A stretch of DNA of 7,106 nucleotides from Gammaproteobacteria bacterium UBA3532 (GCA_002376965.1 DFOV01000157.1:1-7106), one strand, 5' to 3'; counted from the first letter of the stretch, positions 1 to 6,583 are shown. Notes: a model not told the origin generated them from the sequence alone. Numbers and translations: made by a program.

Positions 1-109
1 GTGTTTAAGCTAACAAGCCTCAAGTCGAAAGAGCGTGCTATGTTCTTTTGTTTGGATTGATACTACCATAAGAGTCAGCACAAAATAGATGAAATGGAGT
101 TTGCACGCG
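1..109 (+). other. Leader region upstream of hsdR
   Basis: This stretch holds no gene I can support. Frame 1 is open from the first base to a TGA at 58-60 (19 codons); it could be the tail of a gene starting outside the window or chance. A TTGATA at 57-62 looks like a sigma70 -35 box, but I find no acceptable -10 box 16-18 bases downstream, so I do not call a promoter. A GGAG at 96-99 is the probable hsdR ribosome binding site. Confidence 0.4.
96..99 (+). promoter_or_regulatory. Probable ribosome binding site that decides the hsdR start
   Basis: GGAG lies 10 bases before the ATG at 110, which is slightly long spacing but usable. The upstream in-frame ATG at 89 has only a weak AGAG at 71-74, about 14 bases away. 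The GGAG lies inside the extended frame, which argues for starting at 110. Confidence 0.55.
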
Positions 110-3100
110 ATGTCTTCACCCGGTTCAACCAGTAATTTTGACTTCCTTGTCGAACATGATCAGCTTTTCGTTGAGCTGGCTTTATCTGCAGAGCGTGCAT
201 TTGCAAGTGACCCGAACACAACGCTGATCAAGGTACGCCAATTGGCAGAGGCTCTGGCCCAACACATTGCCGCATTAGTTGGAATAACATTTGATGAGCA
301 AACCACCCAAGCCGATCTTATTTACAGAATCAATCGTGAGCTAAAATTGGAGCCCGTTGTCAGAGACATGTTTCATACCTTGCGTATTGAAGGTAACAGA
401 GCTACGCATCGCTTTCGAACCAAGCATAAAGAAGCCATCAATGGCTTGGTTGTCGCTCGCAAGTTGGCGATCTGGTTTCATCAATCATTTGGCAAAGCTG
501 GAACCAGGTTTAAGCCCGGTCCATTCATTTCGCCTAAAGATCCCAGTGAGCAACTACGTCAACTACAAGCGGACATTGCCAGGCTCAAGAGTGATTTACA
601 GCAAGCCAATGTTGAGCTGGATTCCAGCCAACAACTTAACGAGCTGATTGCCAGAGAAAAGGATGAATATGAAGCCCTTGCTCATGCAATGGATGAAGAG
701 TCGCGAGCGCTGGCAAAACAAGCTGCCGCCCACGGACAAGCGCTGGAGCAACAGCAAAAGGAATACGAAGCCAAAATCAAAGCGCTTCAAGCCCAGCTGG
801 CTGCTCAAGATGATAAAGCCCAAGCATCAAAGCGCCAGCAGCTAAACCGCAACACTCAGGCCGCCACACAGCACATCGTGTTAGATGAAGCCCTAACCCG
901 CATTTTGATAGACCAGCAACTAATTGAAGCAGGTTGGCAGGCAGACAGTGAGGCCCTTACTTTTAAGCATGGAATAAGACCTGAAAAAGGTAAAAATATC
1001 GCCATTGCTGAATGGCCAACGAAACACAAAGCGAAAAAAGGTAGAGCAGATTATGTCTTGTTTGCTGGTTTGACGCCGATAGCCGTCGTCGAGGCAAAAA
1101 AGGAAAACACCAATGTCGCCGGAAAGATCCCGCAAGCCGAACGCTACAGCAAAGGGCTGGAGGTGACGGCGCTCATGCAAGGCGCATGGGAGCTAGCGGG
1201 CATGACCATCGCCTGGCCAGATGAAGACGATGGTCACTATAAAGTGCCATTCGTTTATTCGTGCAATGGGCGCCCCTATGTGCCTCAATTGGCAGAGCAA
1301 TCGGGCACCTGGTTTCGCGATGTTCGTCATCCAGCGAATACCAAACGTGCCTTGCAAACATTCCATACGCCAAAAGGCCTGCTCGATCTACTCAAACGCA
1401 GCAAAGAAGCGGCACAGGAGAAGCTAAAAAGCGAACCTTTTCGCTATCTCAAATTACGTGATTACCAGCAGAAAGCCATTAAGGCGGTCGAAAGTGCACT
1501 CGCTCGCGAAGTACGCAGCGCATTGCTGGCAATGGCAACAGGCACAGGTAAAACACGCACTATTATCGGCTTAATGTATCGCTTTTTAAAAGCAGAGCGC
1601 TTTAAGCGCATTTTGTTTTTGGTTGATCGCACCGCATTGGGCCAACAAGCCATCGATGCTTTTAATGAAGCGCCATTAGAACAAAACCATACCTTATCCA
1701 AGATCTACAACGTCGCCGAGTTGGGCGACATGGCCACCGAAGCCGAAACTCGCGTTCAGGTAGCCACCGTACAAGCAATGGTGAAGCGCATCTTCATGAG
1801 CGACACCCCACCGCCGGTGGATCAATTCGACTGCATCATCATCGACGAAGCGCACCGCGGTTATACCTTGGATCAAGAAATGACCGAAGGCGAATTGGCC
1901 ACCCGCGATGCCAGCCAATACCTTTCCAGTTACCGCCGAGTGCTCGAATACTTTGATGCCGTAAAAGTGGGTCTAACTGCCACCCCCGCCAAGCATACCA
2001 GCGAAATCTTCGGAAAACCGGTATTCACCTACTCCTATCGCGAAGCCGTAGCTGACGACTGGCTTATCGATCATGAGCCTCCTATTCGTTACGAAACCTT
2101 ACTGAGCCAGAATGGTATTCACTTCGATAAAGGTGAAACGGTTCAATCGATTAATATGCATACTGGGGAAGTAGAAACAGCTGACTTGGAAGATGAACTC
2201 GATTTCGACATCGATTCCTTTAACAGGCGAGTAATAAACGAGCCCTTTAATCGTGTTATTTGTGAACAGCTGGTTCAAGAGTTAGATCCATTCGGCGATG
2301 AGAAAACCGTTATATTCTGCGCGCCTTCCAAGAATGGTCTCCATGCGGATATGATGAAAAGATTACTCGATGAAGCATTCAAAGACCTTTACAACGGAGA
2401 ATATAATCAAGCGGCGGTAGAAGTGATTAAAGGCGATTCAGATAAGGTTGAACAAAAGATCCGCCAATTCAAAAACGAACGCTACCCCAATATTGCCATT
2501 ACGGTTGACTTGCTCACCACCGGTATCGACGTACCCAAAATATGCAACTTGGTGTTTATGCGCCGAGTAAAATCACGGATTTTGTACGAACAGATGATTG
2601 GCCGCGCCACCCGCCGTTGCGACGAAATCGGCAAAACCGTATTCCGTATATACGATCCGGTGGATATTTACGCTGCACTGGCCGACGTCAACACCATGAA
2701 GCCATTGGTAAAAGATCCGAACATCACACTGGAGCAATTGGTCGACGAAATCACCAACCCCGAACAACTGGAACGTGCGCTTGATGCCCCAGGCGATACA
2801 CCCGAACAAAGTCATGCCGATGTGGTGCTTAGCCAGCTTAGCCAAAAAGTCATGCGTGTATTGCGTAAAGCTGAGAAAAAAGCTGAAAACAAACCGGCGC
2901 TCAAACAGAAGCTGGAACAGCTGCATGATCTATGGGGGGTAGAGCCCAAAAGCCTGCACAAACACCTACACGACCTCGGCCCCAAACAAGCCGCCACCTT
3001 TATCACTCAACACAGCGGCCTGCTCAACCAATTAGCCGAAGTAAACAACCTGCTGGGCAGCGAACGTCAACCGGTTATTTCTGAGCATCATGATGAAATC

Positions 3101-3640
3101 CGCGAGCGCCGCCAAACCTACGGCGCGCACCAAAAGCCTGAAGACTATCTGGATAGTTTTAACCAGTTTATCCGCCAACAACTCAACCAAAGTGCCGCAC
3201 TTGCCGTGGTCGTCAACAAGCCTCGTGATCTGACCCGCGAACAGCTCAAAAATATCAGGTTATTGCTCGATGGCGCGGGCTATTCAGAAGCCAGGCTACA
3301 AACAGCAATTCGCAACCAAACCAATCAAGATATAGCCGCCAGCATCATCGGTCATATTCGTCGCGCCGCATTGGGCGAGCCTTTAATTCCCTTTGAACAA
3401 CGTGTGGCACAGGCAATGCAGCGTATTTATCAAAGCCACCACTGGCTACCTGCCCAACGCAAGTGGCTAGAACGGCTGGCCAAGCAACTGGTACACGAAG
3501 TGATCATCGATCGTGACTTCGTGAATAGCCGGTTTGGCGAGCAAGGCGGCGCCAAACAGCTAGATAAAGTACTTGGCAACCAACTGGATAGCGTATTAGA
3601 CGAACTCAGTAACGCCATCTGGCCACCGAAAAGTGCGTAG
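110..3640 (+). CDS. hsdR: Type I restriction endonuclease subunit R (HsdR), EcoKI-like
   Basis: This is the ATP-dependent DNA translocase and nuclease subunit of a type I R-M complex; with HsdM and HsdS it cuts unmethylated DNA far from the recognition site. From ATG 110 it is 1176 residues, close to EcoKI HsdR. The order is: an N-terminal DUF4145-like domain (about 10-125); a charged Gln/Ala/Glu-rich predicted coiled coil (about 147-245); a PD-(D/E)xK nuclease with D314 and E328-A-K330 (GRADYVLF, VVEAKKE); and an SF2 motor. The motor shows Walker A ATGTGKT (476-482), DEAH (579-582), TAT (623-625), TTGID (803-807) and QMIGRATRR (828-836). The C-terminal region has NKPRDLTR (from 1036) and IGHIRRAA (from 1080), matching EcoKI blocks that I recall. 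ATG 110 is preferred over ATG 89 because homologues begin near SNFDFLVEHD and GGAG lies upstream. All key motifs are intact, so it is probably functional. Confidence 0.96.
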   Translation: MSSPGSTSNFDFLVEHDQLFVELALSAERAFASDPNTTLIKVRQLAEALAQHIAALVGITFDEQTTQADLIYRINRELKLEPVVRDMFHTLRIEGNRATHRFRTKHKEAINGLVVARKLAIWFHQSFGKAGTRFKPGPFISPKDPSEQLRQLQADIARLKSDLQQANVELDSSQQLNELIAREKDEYEALAHAMDEESRALAKQAAAHGQALEQQQKEYEAKIKALQAQLAAQDDKAQASKRQQLNRNTQAATQHIVLDEALTRILIDQQLIEAGWQADSEALTFKHGIRPEKGKNIAIAEWPTKHKAKKGRADYVLFAGLTPIAVVEAKKENTNVAGKIPQAERYSKGLEVTALMQGAWELAGMTIAWPDEDDGHYKVPFVYSCNGRPYVPQLAEQSGTWFRDVRHPANTKRALQTFHTPKGLLDLLKRSKEAAQEKLKSEPFRYLKLRDYQQKAIKAVESALAREVRSALLAMATGTGKTRTIIGLMYRFLKAERFKRILFLVDRTALGQQAIDAFNEAPLEQNHTLSKIYNVAELGDMATEAETRVQVATVQAMVKRIFMSDTPPPVDQFDCIIIDEAHRGYTLDQEMTEGELATRDASQYLSSYRRVLEYFDAVKVGLTATPAKHTSEIFGKPVFTYSYREAVADDWLIDHEPPIRYETLLSQNGIHFDKGETVQSINMHTGEVETADLEDELDFDIDSFNRRVINEPFNRVICEQLVQELDPFGDEKTVIFCAPSKNGLHADMMKRLLDEAFKDLYNGEYNQAAVEVIKGDSDKVEQKIRQFKNERYPNIAITVDLLTTGIDVPKICNLVFMRRVKSRILYEQMIGRATRRCDEIGKTVFRIYDPVDIYAALADVNTMKPLVKDPNITLEQLVDEITNPEQLERALDAPGDTPEQSHADVVLSQLSQKVMRVLRKAEKKAENKPALKQKLEQLHDLWGVEPKSLHKHLHDLGPKQAATFITQHSGLLNQLAEVNNLLGSERQPVISEHHDEIRERRQTYGAHQKPEDYLDSFNQFIRQQLNQSAALAVVVNKPRDLTREQLKNIRLLLDGAGYSEARLQTAIRNQTNQDIAASIIGHIRRAALGEPLIPFEQRVAQAMQRIYQSHHWLPAQRKWLERLAKQLVHEVIIDRDFVNSRFGEQGGAKQLDKVLGNQLDSVLDELSNAIWPPKSA

Positions 3641-3696
3641 CGTGATATGTATAAAATATTCCAAAATCTATCCATGTCCCTGGGAAAACATCCAAA

Positions 3697-3723
3697 AAGT
3701 GGCAATTACTATACATGTCACTT
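3697..3723 (+). repeat. Imperfect inverted repeat after hsdR
   Basis: AAGTGGC (3697-3703) can pair with GTCACTT (3717-3723), giving 7 pairs including one G-U, with a 13-base loop. No T-run follows, so it is not a typical intrinsic terminator. It lies just upstream of the small RNA promoter, and its arms could instead form an operator. It may also be chance in an AT-rich gap. Confidence 0.3.
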
Positions 3724-3736
3724 GAGTACATTTCGC

Positions 3737-3765
3737 TTGATTAACTTGACTTCGATACCTATAAT
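3737..3765 (+). promoter_or_regulatory. Sigma70-type promoter for the small RNA and, by read-through, abi-hsdM-hsdS
   Basis: The -35 box TTGATT (3737-3742) and the -10 box TATAAT (3760-3765, a perfect consensus) are separated by exactly 17 bases. Transcription should start near 3771-3773. This is the best promoter match I found in the window. The start lies a few bases before the first arm of the terminator stem, as expected for a compact stand-alone RNA gene. Confidence 0.75.
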
Positions 3766-3771
3766 TTCAGG

Positions 3772-3829
3772 CAATACACCCGCCAAGCCTATGGTTCTTG
3801 TAACTACGCTCAAATCGTGCGGGTTTTTT
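3772..3829 (+). ncRNA. Predicted ~58-nt small RNA upstream of the Abi gene (abiF-motif type; candidate RNA antitoxin)
   Basis: The sequence shows a short transcript bounded by a good promoter and an intrinsic terminator. By hand it folds into a three-way junction. The outer stem is ACCCGC (3778-3783) with GCGGGT (3819-3824). Hairpin 1 pairs CAAG (3784-3787) with CTTG (3797-3800), with CC/GG inside and a TAT loop. Hairpin 2 is a short ACG/CGT pairing (3806-3808 with 3816-3818) next to the outer stem. No start codon with a ribosome site and a useful frame is present. As I recall, a conserved structured RNA named the abiF motif occurs upstream of Abi_2/AbiF genes, and such RNAs were later reported as antitoxins of AbiF HEPN RNases. 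Identity with that motif is inferred from position, size and architecture, not from a covariance search. Confidence 0.72.
3778..3829 (+). terminator. Rho-independent terminator forming the outer stem of the small RNA
   Basis: ACCCGC at 3778-3783 pairs with GCGGGT at 3819-3824, and six Ts follow from 3824 to 3829. The 5' arm sits almost at the predicted transcript start, so the whole RNA body is the terminator loop. Because abi begins 38 bases downstream with no clear promoter of its own, leakage through this terminator probably sets its expression. Confidence 0.75.
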
Positions 3830-3856
3830 ATGCCTGTAATTTGCCGAAACAATGCT

Positions 3857-3865
3857 GAGATAAGG
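3857..3865 (+). promoter_or_regulatory. Ribosome binding site region of the abi gene
   Basis: GAGATAAGG precedes ATG 3868. GAGA (3857-3860) has 7-base spacing, while AAGG (3862-3865) would be only 2 bases away, so GAGA is the likelier anti-SD contact. The match is moderate, compatible with modest toxin translation. Confidence 0.5.
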
Positions 3866-3867
3866 CA

Positions 3868-4863
3868 ATGACGGCATTCAATAAACCAGCAATCACTCCA
3901 GAACAACAGCTTGCCCTACTGGAACAGCGTGGGTTAAGCATCCTTGATCGACCCCGAGCTTTGGCTTTTTTACAATCAGTCAGCTTTTTTCGACTTACAC
4001 CTTATATGCGCCCTTTTCAGGTTAACGCCCAGCATTCTTTTGTCGCCGGAACGGGCTTTCGCCAGTTGGCAGAGATATACGATTTTGACCGTCGATTACG
4101 TTTATTGGTGATAGATGCCATTGAACGGGCAGAAGTCGCGGTGCGTGGCCACATGAGCAATCATATGGGTACCGCCTATGGCAGTCACTGGTATTTAGAT
4201 GTCGCGCATTTTAAAAATAGTGACCAACATGATCGCTTACTAGAAGAGATCCGCCGTAAGCAAGAAAACGAACTGCGCGATTACCGTAAAGAATGCAGCC
4301 GCATAGACAAGCTAAATACCAGCTCAACTCGTAAAGATCAATTGAAGCAAAAACGCCAGCAAGAAAGCTATGCGCGGCACTATGCGTTAACCTATACAAC
4401 CCCCGATCTGATGCCTAATTGGGCCATGGTGGAAGAAATTACCTTAGGCACATTATCGCACTTATATAAAAACCTCAGCAAAGACAGTGATAAAAAGCGC
4501 ATTGCCAGAAGATTAGGGCTAGAAATGCCATTACTTGAATCTTGGTTACATACCCTAATCATGGTGAGAAACATTTGTGCGCATCATAGTCGGCTATGGA
4601 ATCGAGAGCTGGGCATAAAACCTGCCGTGCCTAAAAGTAACCGAATCTTATGGCCAAACTATTTACGCAATGGCTCCGCTGCATTGCATACACGAGCGGC
4701 GGTAATTTTGCCTATATTGCAACACTTTATGACCCACTGCGCGCCACATGCAAGCTGGAAGCAACGTTTAACCGAACTCTTTGACGAGTTCCCAAATACG
4801 CCATTAGCCCCGATGGGTTTGCCAAATGATTGGCAACAAGATCCATTTTGGCAAAACACTTAA
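3868..4863 (+). CDS. Abi_2 / AbiF-AbiD family abortive infection protein, HEPN RNase-like
   Basis: This is a 331-residue cytosolic protein of the Abi_2 family (AbiD/AbiF), near the usual length of about 300. Family marks are the N-terminal FNKPAITPEQQ with LEQRGL, the SFFRLTPYMRPF block, IYDFDRRLRLLVIDAIERAEV, and LMPNWAMVEEITLGTLSHLYKNL (181-203). Two HEPN-type RxnH motifs are visible: R93-x5-H99 (RGHMSNH) and R234-x4-H239 (RNICAHH, followed by SRLWNR). HEPN motifs of this kind catalyse RNA cleavage in toxins and Cas13; substrate and activity here are inferred. Residues about 118-166 are an unusually Lys/Arg/Glu/Gln-rich segment between the two motifs. A small RNA gene with its own terminator sits immediately upstream, and hsdM follows 11 bases after the stop codon, so abi is very likely co-transcribed with hsdM-hsdS. 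It probably acts as a phage-response toxin held in check by the RNA. AbiD and AbiF cannot be told apart by eye, so I give no symbol. Confidence 0.9.
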   Translation: MTAFNKPAITPEQQLALLEQRGLSILDRPRALAFLQSVSFFRLTPYMRPFQVNAQHSFVAGTGFRQLAEIYDFDRRLRLLVIDAIERAEVAVRGHMSNHMGTAYGSHWYLDVAHFKNSDQHDRLLEEIRRKQENELRDYRKECSRIDKLNTSSTRKDQLKQKRQQESYARHYALTYTTPDLMPNWAMVEEITLGTLSHLYKNLSKDSDKKRIARRLGLEMPLLESWLHTLIMVRNICAHHSRLWNRELGIKPAVPKSNRILWPNYLRNGSAALHTRAAVILPILQHFMTHCAPHASWKQRLTELFDEFPNTPLAPMGLPNDWQQDPFWQNT

Positions 4864-4874
4864 CGAGATTTCTC

Positions 4875-6497
4875 ATGACCAACAACGACATCGTACAAAA
4901 ACTCTGGAACCTCTGCGACGTACTCCGCGACGACGGCATTAACTACAGCGATTACGTCACCGAACTGGTGCTCCTGCTGTTTATAAAAATGGTGCACGAA
5001 AACACCGAGGCGGGCACCCTAAAAAAACACCCGCTACCCGAAGGTTGCCGCTGGCAAGATATCAACGAACAATCGGGCATTAATTTGCTGAACGATTACA
5101 AGCGTATTTTGCTGAGCCTTTCCACCGGTAAAGATGCCGATGGCAATATCATTCACGAAGATCCCCTCATCAGCGCCATTTATGCCGATGCACAAACGCG
5201 CCTGCGCGAGCCACGGCATTTAGAGCAAATGATTAAAACCCTGGATCAAATTGATTGGTTCAGCGCACAAAAAGATGGCCTGGGGGATTTATACGAAGGC
5301 TTATTAGAAAAGAACGCCAGCGAAACCAAATCTGGTGCGGGCCAGTACTTTACCCCACGCGCGTTAATTAACAGCATGGTGCGCTGTATTCAGCCGCAAA
5401 TTGGCGAGGTGATTCAAGATCCTGCTGCTGGCACCGCCGGATTTTTAGTCGCGGCAGATCAATACATGCGTGAGCAAACCGATGATTACCTAGAGCTTTC
5501 GGCGAAAGATGCCAGCTTCCAAAAAAACAAAGCCTTTATTGGTATCGAGCTGGTGCCGAACACGCGCAGGCTTTCCTTAATGAATTGTTTGTTACACGGC
5601 ATGGAAGGCGACGACGAAGGTGTGGTGCATTTGGGCAATGCCTTAGGCGATGCAGGTAAAGCCTTAAAACCCGCCGATATTATTTTGGCGAATCCACCCT
5701 TTGGTACCAGTAAAGGCGGCGAGGCGTCCAACACGCGGGATGATCTAACCTACAAAACCAGTAACAAGCAGCTCGCGTTTTTGCAGCATATTTATCGCAA
5801 TTTAAAACCGGGTGGGCGAGCGGCGGTGGTATTGCCAGATAACGTGTTGTTTGAAGCCGGTGTGGGTACGGATGTGCGACGCGATTTAATGCACAAGTGT
5901 AATCTGCACACGATTTTGCGTTTACCGACGGGGATTTTTTATGCCCAAGGGGTTAAAACGAATGTGTTGTTTTTTACTAAGGGTTCTGCGAAGGATAAAT
6001 ATCAAGAGGAAAACTGCACCCAGAATGTGTGGGTTTATGATCTTCGTACGAATATGCCGAGCTTTGGTAAGCGTACGCCGTTTGGGGATAATCATTTAGC
6101 GCCGTTTGAACGTTGCTACTTCGGCAACAACCATGAAGCGACCACCAATGCTACTTTACGTCATTCCCGCGCAGGCGGGAATCCAGAAATGAACAAACGC
6201 ACCGAAGGCGAGTATAGCTTTGGTGCGGAAGAAATTGCTGTTGATAAAGAAGCGGTGGAAGAAAATGTCAACGTCGATGATAAATTGATTCACTCCCGCT
6301 GGCGGTGTTTTAGTCGTGATTGGATTCGTGAAACCAAAGGCGATTCCTTGGATATAAGTTGGTTAAAAGATAAAGACAGCGTGGATGCGGCGGACTTGCC
6401 AGAGCCTGCGGTATTAGCCATGGAAGCCAAAGACGAACTGGAAGCGGCGTTGAGTGAATTGGATGGACTGTTGGCAGCTTTAGGAGAGCGTGCATGA
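4875..6497 (+). CDS. hsdM: Type I DNA adenine-N6 methyltransferase subunit M (HsdM), EcoKI-like
   Basis: HsdM transfers a methyl group from S-adenosylmethionine to adenine N6 at sites chosen by HsdS, and forms the core of the R-M complex. It has 540 residues; EcoKI HsdM has about 529. An N-terminal helical HsdM_N domain (about 5-145) precedes the N6_Mtase domain. Visible marks are GQYFTPR (156-162), SAM motif I DPAAGTAGF (182-190) and the catalytic NPPF (273-276). Conserved tail blocks are LPTGIFYAQGVKTNVLFFTKG, NMPSFGKRTPF, SRWRCFSRDWI and DSLDISWLKDKDS. The start at 4875 (MTNNDIVQKLW) matches EcoKI MNNNDLVAKLW; an upstream in-frame ATG at 4830 would overlap abi and adds residues with no family match. 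GAG at 4865-4867 gives 7-base SD spacing. A repetitive palindrome adds about 17 residues near 426-441 in frame. The C terminus is shorter than EcoKI and overlaps the next ORF by ATGA. Confidence 0.96.
   Translation: MTNNDIVQKLWNLCDVLRDDGINYSDYVTELVLLLFIKMVHENTEAGTLKKHPLPEGCRWQDINEQSGINLLNDYKRILLSLSTGKDADGNIIHEDPLISAIYADAQTRLREPRHLEQMIKTLDQIDWFSAQKDGLGDLYEGLLEKNASETKSGAGQYFTPRALINSMVRCIQPQIGEVIQDPAAGTAGFLVAADQYMREQTDDYLELSAKDASFQKNKAFIGIELVPNTRRLSLMNCLLHGMEGDDEGVVHLGNALGDAGKALKPADIILANPPFGTSKGGEASNTRDDLTYKTSNKQLAFLQHIYRNLKPGGRAAVVLPDNVLFEAGVGTDVRRDLMHKCNLHTILRLPTGIFYAQGVKTNVLFFTKGSAKDKYQEENCTQNVWVYDLRTNMPSFGKRTPFGDNHLAPFERCYFGNNHEATTNATLRHSRAGGNPEMNKRTEGEYSFGAEEIAVDKEAVEENVNVDDKLIHSRWRCFSRDWIRETKGDSLDISWLKDKDSVDAADLPEPAVLAMEAKDELEAALSELDGLLAALGERA
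6159..6188 (+). repeat. dRS3/REP-like palindromic repeat inserted in frame in hsdM
   Basis: The core ATTCCCGCGCAGGCGGGAAT (6163-6182) is an 8-bp perfect stem (ATTCCCGC/GCGGGAAT) with a GCAG loop. It fits the ATTCCC-N8-GGGAAT pattern I know from neisserial dRS3 elements and similar dispersed repeats of other proteobacteria. It is flanked by CGTC and CCAGAA, and in the hsdM frame encodes RHSRAGGNPE (429-438), a peptide typical of coding regions that have captured this repeat. The frame is maintained on both sides, because RTEGE and the conserved tail resume directly. No second copy is present in this window. Confidence 0.8.
6482..6486 (+). promoter_or_regulatory. Strong Shine-Dalgarno for the mini-ORF, inside the hsdM 3' end
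   Basis: AGGAG, continuing as AGGAGAG, is 7 bases before ATG 6494. It lies in hsdM codons for LGERA. It is a near-consensus site and supports real initiation at 6494. Confidence 0.55.
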
Positions 6498-6583
6498 TTT
6501 ATTTAGGTTTTAAAATTGTGCTAGGCAAGCGGCTGACGGCACCAGAAAATTCTACTGGTTTGCTCTTGGGGAGATTGCGATGA
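6494..6583 (+). CDS. 29-residue mini-ORF bridging hsdM and hsdS by ATGA overlaps
   Basis: I do not recognise this peptide. It starts [14 protein letters not shown], ends [10 protein letters not shown], is basic and has no clear membrane helix. Its ATG shares ATGA (6494-6497) with the hsdM stop, and its TGA shares ATGA (6580-6583) with the hsdS start. Both starts carry good ribosome sites (AGGAG at 6482, GGGGAG at 6568). The likely role is a translational relay that keeps hsdM and hsdS coupled across 82 extra bases; a functional micropeptide is possible but unproven. It could also be a by-product of rearrangement at the hsdM/hsdS border. It is short, so chance remains possible. Confidence 0.45.
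   Translation: MIYLGFKIVLGKRLTAPENSTGLLLGRLR
6568..6573 (+). promoter_or_regulatory. Ribosome binding site for hsdS
   Basis: GGGGAG ends 6 bases before ATG 6580. It decides the hsdS start: upstream in this frame the reading stays open to a TAA at 6511, but has no ATG and no good ribosome site. Confidence 0.6.

Noticed and set aside
2573..2926. Minus-strand open frame of 117 codons inside hsdR
   Set aside because: It lies opposite the conserved helicase-to-C-terminal part of hsdR, has no recognisable domain or ribosome site, and is best explained as a shadow.
3430..3705. Minus-strand open frame overlapping the hsdR 3' end and the gap
   Set aside because: It is Ser/Leu-rich low-complexity translation of the hsdR antisense strand with no family marks.
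3746..3765. TTGACT (3746-3751) as the -35 box for TATAAT at 3760
   Set aside because: The spacing is only 8 bases. TTGATT at 3737-3742 gives the correct 17-base spacing.
3647..3871. Plus-strand 74-codon frame across the hsdR-abi gap as a protein antitoxin
   Set aside because: It runs through the promoter and terminator of the small RNA, has no ribosome site, and the structure of the DNA fits an RNA gene better than a peptide.
3868..4863. PrrC/RloC-type anticodon nuclease inside the hsd locus
   Set aside because: Those embedded nucleases carry ABC-ATPase Walker motifs and are larger; this protein has none and shows Abi_2 and HEPN motifs instead.
4830..4874. Upstream in-frame ATG at 4830 as the hsdM start
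   Set aside because: It would overlap the abi 3' end by 34 bases and add 15 residues with no match to HsdM; MTNNDIVQKLW at 4875 fits the family start.
6159..6188. Palindrome in hsdM as a frameshift or a terminator
   Set aside because: The reading frame continues into conserved HsdM blocks, and no T-run follows the stem.
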